Source: Proteobacteria bacterium UBA2363
Lineage (GTDB): Bacteria; Pseudomonadota; Gammaproteobacteria; Xanthomonadales; UBA2363
NCBI GenBank assembly: GCA_002344355.1
Contig: DDTN01000017.1
Coordinates: 111,070-175,069, forward strand
Reading direction: 5' to 3'
DNA: 64,000 nucleotides
A model generated the notes under the pieces. That model was not told the origin of the DNA. It searched no databases and saw nothing but the letters and a program-made list of their open reading frames with translations. The translations under genes and the position numbers were made by a program. This document shows positions 32,383-40,377 of the stretch, in pieces (positions within the stretch are counted from its first letter, which is position 1; every line of letters starts with the position of its first letter).

Positions 32383-33521
32383 CCCCCCGCCTGCTCGCCG
32401 TCGTCGCCGTCGTTCTGCTCAGCGTCGCCTGCTCGAGTTCCAAGCGCGAGAACATCCGTCCGCCGCGCGACCTCGAGAAGTTCGACGCCACGGTCGCCGT
32501 CGATCGCCTGTGGAGCCGAAGCCTGGGCGATGTCGGCGCCAAGCCCGGCCTCGGGCTGGCGCCGGTGCTGTTCGACGGCCGCCTGTACGCCAGCAACGCC
32601 AAGGGCGACGTCTTTGTCCTCGACGCGGCATCCGGCGCCGAGATCGCACGCCATCGCACCGGACTGGCGCTTTCCACAGGGCCTGGCGTCGGAGACGGCG
32701 TGATCGCCTTGGGGACCCTCGACGGCCGGCTCGTGGTGCTCGATGCCGAGTCGGGGGCGGAGCGCTTCTCGGCCAGGTTGCTCGCCGAGGTGCTGGCCGC
32801 CCCGGCGGTCGCCGAGGGACGCGTGTTCGTGCGCAGCCACGACGGCCGCATCCAGGCCTTCGACCTCGCCGACGGGCGGCGCGCCTGGCTGCAGGAGTTC
32901 GAGGTGCCGGCGCTCAGCCTGCGGGGAAATTCCGCGCCCCTCTACGACCGCGGCTACCTGCTGGTGGGTTTCGACGACGGCCGGGTGCTGGCACTGCGCG
33001 CCGACGACGGCGCGACGGTCTGGCAGGTCCAGGTCGGCAACGCCGACGGACGCACCGACCTCGAGCGACTGGCCGACGTCGACGGCGCCCTGCGCGTGGT
33101 CGACGGCGTGCTGTACACGGCCGGTTACCGCGGCCAGGTGATGGCGATCGACGTCGCCACCGGCCAGCCGCGCTGGGCCCGCGACCTGTCGTCCGCCGGC
33201 GGCGTGGCGCTGGGCGAGCACCTGTTCGTGTCCGATTCCGACGGCCGGATCCAGGCCGTCGACGAGGCCGGCGGTGGCGCGATCTGGAGCCAGGACGCCC
33301 TCGAGTACCGCTGGCTGACCACCCCGGCGGTGGCCGCCGGCAAGGTCGCGGTCGGCGACTTCGACGGATGGCTGCACTGGCTCGACCCCGCCGATGGCCG
33401 GCTGGTCGCCCGCGTGCGGGTCGCCCGGGCCGCGATCACGGTGGCTCCGGTCGCATCCGGCGATGTCGTCTGGGTCCTGGCCAGCAACGGCTCGCTATCC
33501 GCCTACCGCGTGGGCGGATGA
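32379..33521 (+). CDS. bamB: Outer membrane assembly lipoprotein BamB
   Basis: The beta-propeller lipoprotein of the BAM complex that inserts outer-membrane proteins. The lipoprotein signal ends in lipobox SVAC at Cys18. The mature part has the eight-bladed PQQ-like propeller repeats, e.g. GRLYASNAKGDVFVLDAASG and LLVGFDDGRVLALRADDG. The 380 residues fit. It overlaps yfgM by 4 nt and is followed 4 nt later by der. With bamE at 42.7 kb, two of the BAM lipoproteins are encoded in this window. Confidence 0.96.
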   Translation: MTPRLLAVVAVVLLSVACSSSKRENIRPPRDLEKFDATVAVDRLWSRSLGDVGAKPGLGLAPVLFDGRLYASNAKGDVFVLDAASGAEIARHRTGLALSTGPGVGDGVIALGTLDGRLVVLDAESGAERFSARLLAEVLAAPAVAEGRVFVRSHDGRIQAFDLADGRRAWLQEFEVPALSLRGNSAPLYDRGYLLVGFDDGRVLALRADDGATVWQVQVGNADGRTDLERLADVDGALRVVDGVLYTAGYRGQVMAIDVATGQPRWARDLSSAGGVALGEHLFVSDSDGRIQAVDEAGGGAIWSQDALEYRWLTTPAVAAGKVAVGDFDGWLHWLDPADGRLVARVRVARAAITVAPVASGDVVWVLASNGSLSAYRVGG

Positions 33522-33525
33522 GCCG

Positions 33526-34941
33526 ATGTCCGGTGATGCCCCGGGCACGCTGCCGGTCGTCGCGCTGGTCGGTCGCCCGAACGTCGGCAAGTCCACGCTG
33601 TTCAATGCGCTGACCCGGACCCGTGACGCGATCGTCCACGACCGTCCCGGCGTCACCCGCGACCGTCACCACGGCGTCTGCCGGACCTTCTCCCGGCATT
33701 TCCTGCTGGTCGATACCGGCGGCCTGAGCGAGTTCGAGCACGAGCTGCCGCGCCTGGCGGCGCGCCAGGCCGAGGCGGCGATCGCCGAGGCCGACCTGGT
33801 CGTGTTCGTCGTCGATGCCCGCGAGGGGCTGGCCGCGTACGACCGGGAGATCGCCGCCGTCCTGCGGCGATCCGGCAAGCGGATCCTGCTCGCGGTCAAC
33901 AAGACCGATGGCCTCGACGAGGCGATCGCCGGCGCCGAGTTCGCGGAGCTGGGCCTGCCCGAGCCCCTGCTGATGTCCGCGGCCCACAGTCGCGGCATCG
34001 CCCAGCTCGGCGAGGCCATCGTCGCGGCGCTGCCCGCCGCCATGGACGGCCAGGGCGGCGAAGAAGATCCCGACCGGATCCGGATCGCCGTGGTCGGACG
34101 CCCCAATGTCGGCAAGTCGACCCTGGTCAACCGGCTCCTGGGCGAGGAGCGGGTGGTGGCCAGCGCCGAGCCGGGCACCACGCGCGACGCCATCGCGCTG
34201 CCGTTCGAGCGCGACGGCAGGCGCTACCTGCTGGTCGATACCGCAGGCATCCGGCGCAAGGGCCGGGTCGAGGATGTGGTCGAGAAGTTCAGCGTCATCA
34301 AGACGTTGCAGGCACTGGAGACGGCGCAGCTGGCATTGGTGCTGATCGATGCCAGCGAAGGGGTCACCGACCAGGACGCCACCGTGCTCGGCCACGCGCT
34401 CGACGCCGGCCGTGCCCTGGTGGTGGTGGTCAACAAGTGGGACGGCCTGGACGGCGATCAGCGCGAATCGGTCCAGTACAACCTCTCGCGCAAGCTGCAG
34501 TTCGTCGACTGGGCGGAGACGGTGTTCATCTCGGCCCGTCACGGCTCGGGCCTGCGCGAACTCATGGCGGCGATCGGTCGGGCATGGACGTCCGCCACCC
34601 GGGAATTCGCCACCCATGAACTGACCGAGGCCCTGGCCCTGGCGTTCCAGGCGCATCAGCCGCCGCTGGTCCAGGGCCGTACCGCAAAACTGCGCTACGC
34701 CCACCAGGGTGGCCGCCTGCCGCCACGCCTGGTCCTGCATGGCAACCGCCTGTCGACCCTGCCGGAGAGCTACAAGCGGTACATCGAGAATTTCGTGCGC
34801 CAGCACTACCGGCTGGTCGGCACGCCGATCCGCCTCGACTTCCGGGAGGGCGACAATCCCTACGCCGGTCGCAAGAACGTCCTGAGCGAGCGCCAGAAGC
34901 GCAGCCGCCAGCGCCTGATGCGCCACGTCCGGCGCCGCTGA
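33526..34941 (+). CDS. der: Ribosome biogenesis GTPase Der (EngA)
   Basis: An essential GTPase with two consecutive G domains acting on the 50S subunit. Both P-loops are present, each with GRPNVGKST, and each has its G3 (DTGG and DTAG) and G4 (NKTD and NKWD) motifs. A KH-like C-terminal domain follows (PPRLVLHGNRLSTLPESYKRY) with a basic tail rich in Arg. The 471 residues fit. The ATG lies 4 nt after the bamB stop, so they are one operon, and moeB starts 9 nt after its stop. Confidence 0.98.
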   Translation: MSGDAPGTLPVVALVGRPNVGKSTLFNALTRTRDAIVHDRPGVTRDRHHGVCRTFSRHFLLVDTGGLSEFEHELPRLAARQAEAAIAEADLVVFVVDAREGLAAYDREIAAVLRRSGKRILLAVNKTDGLDEAIAGAEFAELGLPEPLLMSAAHSRGIAQLGEAIVAALPAAMDGQGGEEDPDRIRIAVVGRPNVGKSTLVNRLLGEERVVASAEPGTTRDAIALPFERDGRRYLLVDTAGIRRKGRVEDVVEKFSVIKTLQALETAQLALVLIDASEGVTDQDATVLGHALDAGRALVVVVNKWDGLDGDQRESVQYNLSRKLQFVDWAETVFISARHGSGLRELMAAIGRAWTSATREFATHELTEALALAFQAHQPPLVQGRTAKLRYAHQGGRLPPRLVLHGNRLSTLPESYKRYIENFVRQHYRLVGTPIRLDFREGDNPYAGRKNVLSERQKRSRQRLMRHVRRR

Positions 34942-34950
34942 GGGCGCGCC

Positions 34951-36024
34951 ATGTCCGGCGACCCCCTGGAAATCGACGTCGAGTCGGCCTGGGCGCTGAG
35001 CCAGGAAGGCGACCGCCTGGTGGACATCCGCGAGCCGTCCGAGTGGCTGGCTGGCCGGCCCGCGCGCAGCCAGTCCCTGCCGGCCAGCCGGCTGGCCGAG
35101 GATCCCGCGATCCTCGCACCGCCCCCCGGGCGCGCGCTGCTGCTGATCTGCGCCAGCGGCGTGCGCTCGCTCGCGTGGGCCCGCAGCCTGCACGCCGCCG
35201 GCCTGCCCGCCCGTTCGGTCCGCGGCGGCTTCTCGGCGTGGACCCGGGCGGGGCTGCCGGTGGCCGACGGGCATGGCCTGGACGCCGACGCAATGGATCG
35301 CTACGACCGCCACCTGCGGCTGCCCGGCATCGGCGCCGCCGGCCAGGCGCGACTGCTCGCGAGCCGCGTGCTGCTGGTCGGGGCCGGCGGCCTTGGCTCG
35401 CCGGCGGCGTTCTACCTTGCTGCGGCGGGCGTCGGCACGCTGACCCTGGTCGACGACGACCGGGTCGAACGCAGCAACCTCCAGCGGCAGATCCTGCATA
35501 CCGACGCCGGTGTCGGCGCCACCAAGGTCGACTCGGCACGGGAGCGCCTGCTGGCGCTGAATCCGACCCTGACCATCCAGGCGATTCCCGAGCGGCTGGC
35601 ACCCGGCAATGCCCGGCCGCTGTTCGAACGCCACGATCTGGTGATCGACGGTGCCGACAATTTCGCGACGCGCCATCTGGTCAATGACACCGCGCTCGCC
35701 ACCGGGACGCCGTGGGCCTATGGCGCGGTGCAGCGTTTCCAGGGCCAGGTCAGCCTGTTCGTTCCGGGCGCGGGCCCCTGCTACCGCTGCCTCTTTCCGG
35801 AGCCGCCACCGGCGGGCGCAGCGCCCGCCTGTGCCGAGGCCGGTGTGTTCGGCGTCCTGCCGGGCCTCATCGGCATCCTGCAGGCGACCGAGGCGATCAA
35901 GTGGCTGCTGGGGCTGGGCGAGTCCCTGGCGGGTCGCCTGCTGGTCTACGACGCGCTGGCGATGCGCGTGCGCGAGCTTCGCCTGGACCGCGACCCGGCC
36001 TGTCCGGCCTGCACGGGCGGCTGA
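34951..36024 (+). CDS. moeB: MoeB/ThiF-like adenylyltransferase with N-terminal rhodanese domain
   Basis: An E1-like enzyme that adenylates the C-terminus of a ubiquitin-like sulfur carrier (MoaD or ThiS). Residues 1-105 form a rhodanese domain with Cys67 in ICASGVRS as the likely persulfide carrier. The ThiF/MoeB domain follows: nucleotide motif GAGGLGS (144-150), the DDDRVERSNLQRQ block, and zinc cysteines at 277/280 and 351/354. In MOCS3, Uba4 and MoeZ the rhodanese domain is at the C-terminus; here the order is swapped. The fusion suggests one polypeptide both activates and sulfurates the carrier. It is nearly contiguous with der. Confidence 0.9.
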   Translation: MSGDPLEIDVESAWALSQEGDRLVDIREPSEWLAGRPARSQSLPASRLAEDPAILAPPPGRALLLICASGVRSLAWARSLHAAGLPARSVRGGFSAWTRAGLPVADGHGLDADAMDRYDRHLRLPGIGAAGQARLLASRVLLVGAGGLGSPAAFYLAAAGVGTLTLVDDDRVERSNLQRQILHTDAGVGATKVDSARERLLALNPTLTIQAIPERLAPGNARPLFERHDLVIDGADNFATRHLVNDTALATGTPWAYGAVQRFQGQVSLFVPGAGPCYRCLFPEPPPAGAAPACAEAGVFGVLPGLIGILQATEAIKWLLGLGESLAGRLLVYDALAMRVRELRLDRDPACPACTGG

Positions 36025-36062
36025 TCCGGGCCGGCCGTCGTGCATGCCGCGGCGCCGCGGCG

Positions 36063-36068
36063 GATAAT
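36063..36068 (+). promoter_or_regulatory. folD minus-10 GATAAT
   Basis: Five of six bases match the consensus. It lies 31 nt before the folD ATG, so folD has its own promoter in spite of being close to moeB. Confidence 0.5.
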
Positions 36069-36099
36069 CCACGGCCGTCCCGTCCAAGCGCCTTCCGAC

Positions 36100-36987
36100 A
36101 TGCCCGCACAGATCCTCGACGGCCGCAGCCTTGCCGAAACGCACCTCCTGCGCATCCGGGCGGAGGTCGAGTCGCGCCGACGCACCGGCATGCGGGCTCC
36201 GGCGCTGGCGGTGATCCTGGTCGGCGACGATCCGGCATCGACCGTGTACGTCCGCAACAAGCGCAACGCCGCCGAACGGGCCGGGATCCGGGCCATGGAC
36301 TTCAACCTGCCGTCGCAGGTCGCCGCCGCCGACGTGTTCGCGCTGGTCGACCGGCTCAACCGCGACCCCGAGATCGACGGCATCCTGGTGCAGCTGCCCT
36401 TGCCGCCGCACATCGATCCGGCCGAGCTGATCCAGCGCATCGACCCGGCCAAGGACGTCGATGGTTTCCACGCGCAGAACATGGGCCTGCTGGTGCTCCG
36501 CCAGCCCGGGCTGCGGCCGTGCACGCCCAAGGGCGTGATCCACCTGCTGCGCCAGGCCGGTGCGGGCTTCTACGGGCAGCACGCCGTCGTCGTGGGTGCC
36601 TCCAATCACGTTGGCCGGCCGATGGTCCTGGAACTGCTGCTCGCCGGCGCCACGGTCACCTGCTGCCATCGCTTCACCCGGGACCTGGGGCGACACGTCG
36701 GCGAGGCGGACCTGCTGGTGGTCGCCGTGGGGCGGCCGGGCATCGTGCGCGGCGAGTGGATCCGCCCTGGAGCGATCGTGATCGACGTCGGCATCAACCG
36801 GATGCCCGACGGCTCGCTGGCGGGGGACGTCGATTTCGCGGCTGCGGCCGGGCGGGCTGCCTGGATCACGCCGGTGCCCGGGGGCGTCGGGCCGATGACG
36901 GTGGCCATGCTCATGCAGAACACGCTCGAGGCCGCCGCTGGCGCCGGACATTGTGACGCAGTGCAAACAACTGCAAACAACTGTTAA
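36100..36987 (+). CDS. folD: Methylenetetrahydrofolate dehydrogenase/cyclohydrolase FolD
   Basis: The bifunctional enzyme that converts 5,10-methylene-THF to 10-formyl-THF with NADP, feeding purine synthesis and fMet-tRNA formylation. Signature motifs are present: YVRNKRNAAERAGI with the catalytic Lys region, GILVQLPLPPHID, KDVDGFH, the nucleotide loop VVGASNHVGRPM, and TPVPGGVGPMT near the end. In most FolDs the nucleotide loop reads GRSxxVGxP; here ASNHVGRP replaces it. The 295 residues are of usual length, but the last 14 include a 10-bp tandem repeat in the DNA (coding VQTTANN) and end in Cys. Confidence 0.95.
   Translation: MPAQILDGRSLAETHLLRIRAEVESRRRTGMRAPALAVILVGDDPASTVYVRNKRNAAERAGIRAMDFNLPSQVAAADVFALVDRLNRDPEIDGILVQLPLPPHIDPAELIQRIDPAKDVDGFHAQNMGLLVLRQPGLRPCTPKGVIHLLRQAGAGFYGQHAVVVGASNHVGRPMVLELLLAGATVTCCHRFTRDLGRHVGEADLLVVAVGRPGIVRGEWIRPGAIVIDVGINRMPDGSLAGDVDFAAAAGRAAWITPVPGGVGPMTVAMLMQNTLEAAAGAGHCDAVQTTANNC
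36962..36981 (+). repeat. 10-bp tandem duplication at the end of folD
   Basis: TGCAAACAAC occurs twice in direct succession in an A/C-rich patch that differs from the G/C-rich surroundings. Because 10 is not a multiple of 3, a gain or loss of one unit shifts the frame of the last codons. Confidence 0.8.
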
Positions 36988-37061
36988 AGCGTGCGCTGGT
37001 TGGCATTTTGGCCGGCTGCCGCTGTTAGCCTGCGTCCATCCCGTGGAGGAGGTGGCGCATC

Positions 37062-37607
37062 ATGGATACCAGCGACGGTTACGGTGGCCTGGAGTTCGTC
37101 CTGTTCGAACCGGGCGAGGTCATGGATACCCGCCAGGAGGATGCCGCTGCCGAGACGCGGGACCAGCTGTTGCCGGAATCGCCGGCGCTGATGGCCGCGC
37201 TTGCCCAGTTCGGACAGGCCGCCGACGGCCAGGCGAGCGCCGCCTGCATGATCCGGATCCGCTGGCCGGGCGGTCTGACCGAGGCCACCACCACCGTGGT
37301 CCGGAACCGGGTCGCCGAGCGCATGCGCAGGGCGGTGCGCAGCCCCGACTTCTGCATCGAGACCACGCCGGACGAGTTCGCGCTCTGCTTCGCCGGCTGC
37401 GACGCGGCGCAGGCCAGGGGGCGCGTCGCCCTCCTGCTGCGCCTGGTCGAGCTGGAGCCGGCGCTGGCCGGCCAGCCGGCCTCGGCCTGGGCCGGGATCG
37501 CCCGGCCCGACCGCGACGGCGGGCGCCTGTCCATGCGGACCGTGCGGCTGGCCTGCGAGCTGGCCGCCCTGCAGGACAGCGGCCATATCGAAGTGGTCGA
37601 TCTCTGA
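37062..37607 (+). CDS. Hypothetical protein with degenerate GGDEF-like domain
   Basis: The 181-residue product has no signal peptide or membrane helix. After an acidic N-terminus (about 50 residues), the stretch with RNRVAERMRRAVRSPDFCIET then TPDEFALCFAG follows the pattern of a diguanylate-cyclase core (helix, R-x-x-D, GGDEF strand, A-x-x-LL helix). The active-site GGDEF is replaced by TTPDEF, so no cyclic di-GMP synthesis is expected. It may bind nucleotide or protein. The ATG has GGAGG 13 nt upstream, a long spacing. The family assignment is inferred from pattern only. Confidence 0.7.
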   Translation: MDTSDGYGGLEFVLFEPGEVMDTRQEDAAAETRDQLLPESPALMAALAQFGQAADGQASAACMIRIRWPGGLTEATTTVVRNRVAERMRRAVRSPDFCIETTPDEFALCFAGCDAAQARGRVALLLRLVELEPALAGQPASAWAGIARPDRDGGRLSMRTVRLACELAALQDSGHIEVVDL

Positions 37608-38092
37608 GGTCGCGAATGCGAGCCTGGTTGCCGCAGGGATCGCGGTGGCCGTAAACGGGGGAGGGCAATCCGCCCCCATGATTCAGCGCCGGAGCGCAGG
37701 CAGGGATGCCGTCGCAACCGGCGGCGGCAACCGAACGGATGCACCCGCGCGCATGGATGCGCCTTTGCCGCGACCACCGTGAACGTGGGCACCCGCGTAC
37801 CGATGCCAGCCGATGGGCGGTGCGCGACGCTGCCGCCAAAACGATCTGCCGGGGGCAGCGGGCTGCCCGCAGCGCCGCTTCCGGTCAGTGGACACAGGCC
37901 CGGTGGGCAACGCTTCGGCAGGTGCCGAATTCCGGAACGGCCGGTTCAAGGTGGGGGAGCCCGCACCAGGGCCGTCGACGGTCGGAACGGGAGCCGCGGG
38001 CGCCGGTCCCGGCCCGGGCGGCTGGCTGACGGAGCCCGCCGCGAAGGCCCATCCCGGACGCTGAGCCGCGGCTCCGCGAGAGGAGGTGGGGT
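37608..38092. other. 485-bp gap between convergent genes
   Basis: The two flanking genes converge here. The only structure I see is an imperfect hairpin (GGGGGAGG/CCGCCCCC, 37657-37677) 49 nt after the GGDEF-like gene. No tRNA, tmRNA or credible small gene is visible. Confidence 0.5.
37657..37677 (+). terminator. Weak terminator-like hairpin
   Basis: Arms GGGGGAGG and CCGCCCCC pair with one A-G mismatch around GCAAT; no T-tract. Confidence 0.3.
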
Positions 38093-38683
38093 TCAGCTGG
38101 GTTGCGCGGTCAGGGCGCGATAGCGCTCCAGTTCCTCGTTCTGCCGCTCGTGCAGCTCGAAGCGCCTCAGCCGCAGCCCCTCGAGTGCGCGTTGTTCGGA
38201 CTCGAGCTGGGCCTTCAGCGAATCCAGGACGGCGTCGGCCCGCGCCGCACCATCGGGCCCGAGCTGGCCATGGCCCTGCCGCTGGGCGATCTCGGCCTGA
38301 AGTCGCTCGATGTTGGTGCGCGTGGAGTTCAGCGAGGCATCGAGGGCGGCGCGAACCTCGTCGTGGGCCCTGAGCAGGTCGATTTCGTCCGGATAGTTCG
38401 CCAGCAGCGAGGCGTCGCGCAGGGCCACCCTTCGGGCCTGGGCCTGCAGGCGGGCCTCCTCGGCGTTGCGGGGCAGGGCGCTGTGGCGGGCGTCTACGGC
38501 CATGCCATGGGCATTGATCCGCTGCACGCCCGCGGCCGGGGGCGTGGACTCGACCCGGTCGCTGTAGTGCACGTTGCCCTGGTCGTCGACCCACTTGTAC
38601 AGCCGCTGGCCCTGCGCGGAGGCATCCGTGCAGACCAGCAGTGCGGCGGCAAGGGCCAGCAGGGGGAGGGCTGTCCGGGCCAT
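38093..38683 (-). CDS. Exported DUF4124 protein with coiled coil
   Basis: A signal peptide (ALPLLALAAALLVCTDASA, residues 4-22) leads to the DUF4124 motif LYKWVDDQGNVHYSDR, found at the N-terminus of many proteobacterial envelope proteins of unknown role. The remaining 140 residues are strongly helical and heptad-like (EIDLLRAHDEVRAALDASLN, LKAQLESEQRALEGLRLRR). The 196-residue length rests on the ATG at 38683. A minus-strand TACAGT box at 38768-38773 may be its minus-10. Function unknown; an envelope structural or redox-sensor role has been guessed for the family. Confidence 0.85.
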   Translation of the reverse strand: MARTALPLLALAAALLVCTDASAQGQRLYKWVDDQGNVHYSDRVESTPPAAGVQRINAHGMAVDARHSALPRNAEEARLQAQARRVALRDASLLANYPDEIDLLRAHDEVRAALDASLNSTRTNIERLQAEIAQRQGHGQLGPDGAARADAVLDSLKAQLESEQRALEGLRLRRFELHERQNEELERYRALTAQPS

Positions 38684-38894
38684 GGCGACCACTCCATGCG
38701 ACACCGCGGAGAAGCGGACCGGCGGTCCGCTCGACCCGGCAAGCGGGCTACCCGGATCGATATCGGCACTGTAGTCAGCCCGACGGCCGATTGCCGTGAC
38801 AGCTCTCACAAGTGTGTCGGAAGTTGCGCGATGGCGCGCACACTCGCGCGTGTAGAAAGCGCGAAACGGGACGACTGGCGATCCCGCCCCCCGG

Positions 38895-39392
38895 TCAGGC
38901 CGCCTTGTTGCCGGCCCGCATCAGGCGCTGCTTCTCGCGCTGCCAGTCGCGTTCCTTCTCGGTCTCGCGCTTGTCGTGCGCCTGCTTGCCGCGCGCCAGC
39001 CCGAGCTCGACCTTGGCGCGCCCGCCCTTCCAGTACATCGCCGTCGGCACCAGGGTGTAGCCCTTGCGTTCGATGGCGCCGATCAGGGCATCGATCTGGT
39101 TGCGGTGCAGGAGCAGCTTGCGGGTCCGCATCGGTTCGGCGACGACATGGGTCGACACCGTGCTCAGCGGGGTGATCTGGGCCCCGAACAGGAACAGCTC
39201 GCCGTTGCGGACCAGCGCATAGCTGTCGCCGAAGTTGATCCGGCCGGCACGCAGGCTCTTGACCTCCCAGCCGTGCAGGGCGATCCCCGCCTCGTGGCGC
39301 TCCTCGATGAAGTACTCGTGCCGGGCGCGCTTGTTCAGGGCGATGGTGGAACCGCCGCCCTTGTCCTTGCCCTTTGCCGCCTTGCTGACCAT
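38895..39392 (-). CDS. smpB: SsrA-binding protein SmpB
   Basis: The tmRNA partner required for trans-translation of stalled ribosomes. Family motifs: LNKRARHEYFI near residue 20, GIALHGWEVKSLRAGRIN, and GYTLVPTAMYWKGGRAKVELGLARGK, followed by the basic C-terminal tail (DKRETEKERDWQREK) that enters the mRNA channel. The 165 residues fit. It diverges from ratA with 91 nt between the starts, the usual gene pair. The tmRNA gene itself is not in the adjacent sequence. Confidence 0.97.
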   Translation of the reverse strand: MVSKAAKGKDKGGGSTIALNKRARHEYFIEERHEAGIALHGWEVKSLRAGRINFGDSYALVRNGELFLFGAQITPLSTVSTHVVAEPMRTRKLLLHRNQIDALIGAIERKGYTLVPTAMYWKGGRAKVELGLARGKQAHDKRETEKERDWQREKQRLMRAGNKAA

Positions 39393-39408
39393 GTGCTCCG
39401 CCGGCCGA

Positions 39409-39414
39409 TACAAT
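39409..39414 (+). promoter_or_regulatory. Minus-10 TACAAT in the smpB/ratA gap
   Basis: Five of six bases match consensus. The predicted transcription start falls at about 39421, immediately before an ATG at 39422. Confidence 0.5.
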
Positions 39415-39421
39415 CCGGCCC

Positions 39422-39487
39422 ATGAATGGACCGCCGATGGTACCCGCAAACCGCCTGGCGACGCTGCCCCGGAGGCGGTCGTGGTGA
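39422..39487 (+). CDS. Possible 21-residue leader peptide coupled to ratA
   Basis: An ATG 7 nt after the TACAAT box opens a 21-codon frame whose TGA overlaps the ratA GTG as GTGA. The end of this frame contains the GGAGG that serves ratA. If transcription starts at about 39421, the leader would be translated as a leaderless message and could couple to ratA. The peptide is Arg/Pro-rich with no known match; it may be chance. Confidence 0.3.
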   Translation: MNGPPMVPANRLATLPRRRSW

Positions 39488-39915
39488 CCGTGGTGAGGCG
39501 CGAGGCCCTGGTCGCCAGGCCGCCCGAGCGCATGTTCGCCCTGGTCGACGATGTCGAGTCCTATCCGCAGCGCTTCGACTGGTGCCGGTCGGTGGACGTC
39601 CTGGAGCGCAGCGCCGGGGTCACGTCGGCGCGCCTGCACGTGCGGGCCGCCGGGGTGGAGTTCGCTTTCGCCACCCGCAACGACCTCGAGCCGCCCTCCC
39701 GCATGCGCCTGACCATGCTGGAAGGTCCCCTGAAGCGCCTGGACGGCGACTGGCGTTTCGAGCCCTACGGCGAGGCCGGCTGCCGGGTCCGCCTGGAGCT
39801 GCGCTTCGAGCCGAAGAGCCGCCTGCTGGGCATCGCCACGACGCTGGCCTTCCAGCGGCTGGCGGACCGTCTGGTCGGCGACTTTTCCGCGGCGGCGATG
39901 GCCGCGCCCCGATGA
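39484..39915 (+). CDS. ratA: RatA-like START/polyketide-cyclase domain protein
   Basis: A 143-residue SRPBCC protein of the Coq10/RatA family. It begins TVVRREALVARPPERMFALVDDVESYP and contains the family-typical FDWCRSVDV and GDWRFEP strands. In E. coli RatA is called a ribosome-association toxin. The family also includes Coq10, which binds ubiquinone, so lipid binding is possible and the toxin label is uncertain. GTG 39484 is chosen because GGAGG lies 8 nt upstream. It overlaps ratB by 4 nt (ATGA) and diverges from smpB. Confidence 0.93.
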   Translation: MTVVRREALVARPPERMFALVDDVESYPQRFDWCRSVDVLERSAGVTSARLHVRAAGVEFAFATRNDLEPPSRMRLTMLEGPLKRLDGDWRFEPYGEAGCRVRLELRFEPKSRLLGIATTLAFQRLADRLVGDFSAAAMAAPR

Positions 39916-40208
39916 CCGACCACGCGCTGCGGGTCTGCGTGGTCTGCGCCTGGCCGGACCGGGTGTGGCGCCGGGACCTGACGCTGCCGCCGGGGGCTAC
40001 CGTGGACGACGCGCTACGGGCCAGCGAATGGCGCACGGCGCTGGCGGATGTCGCCGACGACCTGCAGGTGGCACTGCATGGCCAACCGGCCAGGACCGAC
40101 CGGGTGCTGGCGGACGGCGACCGGATCGAACTGTGCCGGCCGTTGCGCGTCGACCCGCGCGAGGCGCGGCGTCGCCAGGTCGCTGCGGTCAGGCGCGGAA
40201 CGGGGTAG
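39912..40208 (+). CDS. ratB: RatB/RnfH family ubiquitin-like protein
   Basis: A 98-residue beta-grasp protein: VCVVCAWPDRVWRRDLTLPPGATVDDAL, then a conserved DRVLADGDRIELCRPLRVDPREARRRR-like end (read LRVDPREARRR). In E. coli it is the partner of RatA, sometimes called an antitoxin, and it is also related to RnfH of the Rnf complex, which is not encoded here. The start overlaps the ratA stop as ATGA, so the two are translated together. bamE, the usual next gene, is found 2.5 kb further on. Confidence 0.92.
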   Translation: MTDHALRVCVVCAWPDRVWRRDLTLPPGATVDDALRASEWRTALADVADDLQVALHGQPARTDRVLADGDRIELCRPLRVDPREARRRQVAAVRRGTG

Positions 40209-40341
40209 ACGCGGAACGGGCGGGCGCCAGGCCCCGGACCGGGGGACACCCCGGGGCAGCCCCGGGGCGGTCCGCGCGCTGGGGGCTCGGGGCGGGCTCG
40301 CGCCCCGGGGTCTCCGGTGCGCGGCCGCTTCTGGACGGATG

Positions 40342-40368
40342 GGCCGGGGCGGCTCGACCGCCCCGGCC
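40342..40368. terminator. Strong hairpin between convergent ratB and the M3 peptidase
   Basis: A perfect 11-bp G/C stem (GGCCGGGGCGG with its complement) around CTCGA. No T-tract on either side. Bidirectional termination is possible; it lies 10 nt past the minus-strand stop. The 169-bp gap has further C/G-rich palindromes around 40240-40300. Confidence 0.5.
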
Positions 40369-40377
40369 TGCCGCAGG

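Noticed and set aside
33436..36966. 1176-codon open frame on the minus strand
   Set aside because: It runs antisense over der, moeB and folD, which have clear motifs. Long antisense frames are expected from G/C third positions.
37608..38092. tmRNA gene near smpB
   Set aside because: No tRNA-like ends or T-loop are seen in this gap or in the smpB-ratA gap.
40209..40377. G-quadruplex in the ratB-M3 peptidase gap
   Set aside because: The G-runs are separated by matching C-runs that would fold into hairpins first, and one loop is 13 nt long.
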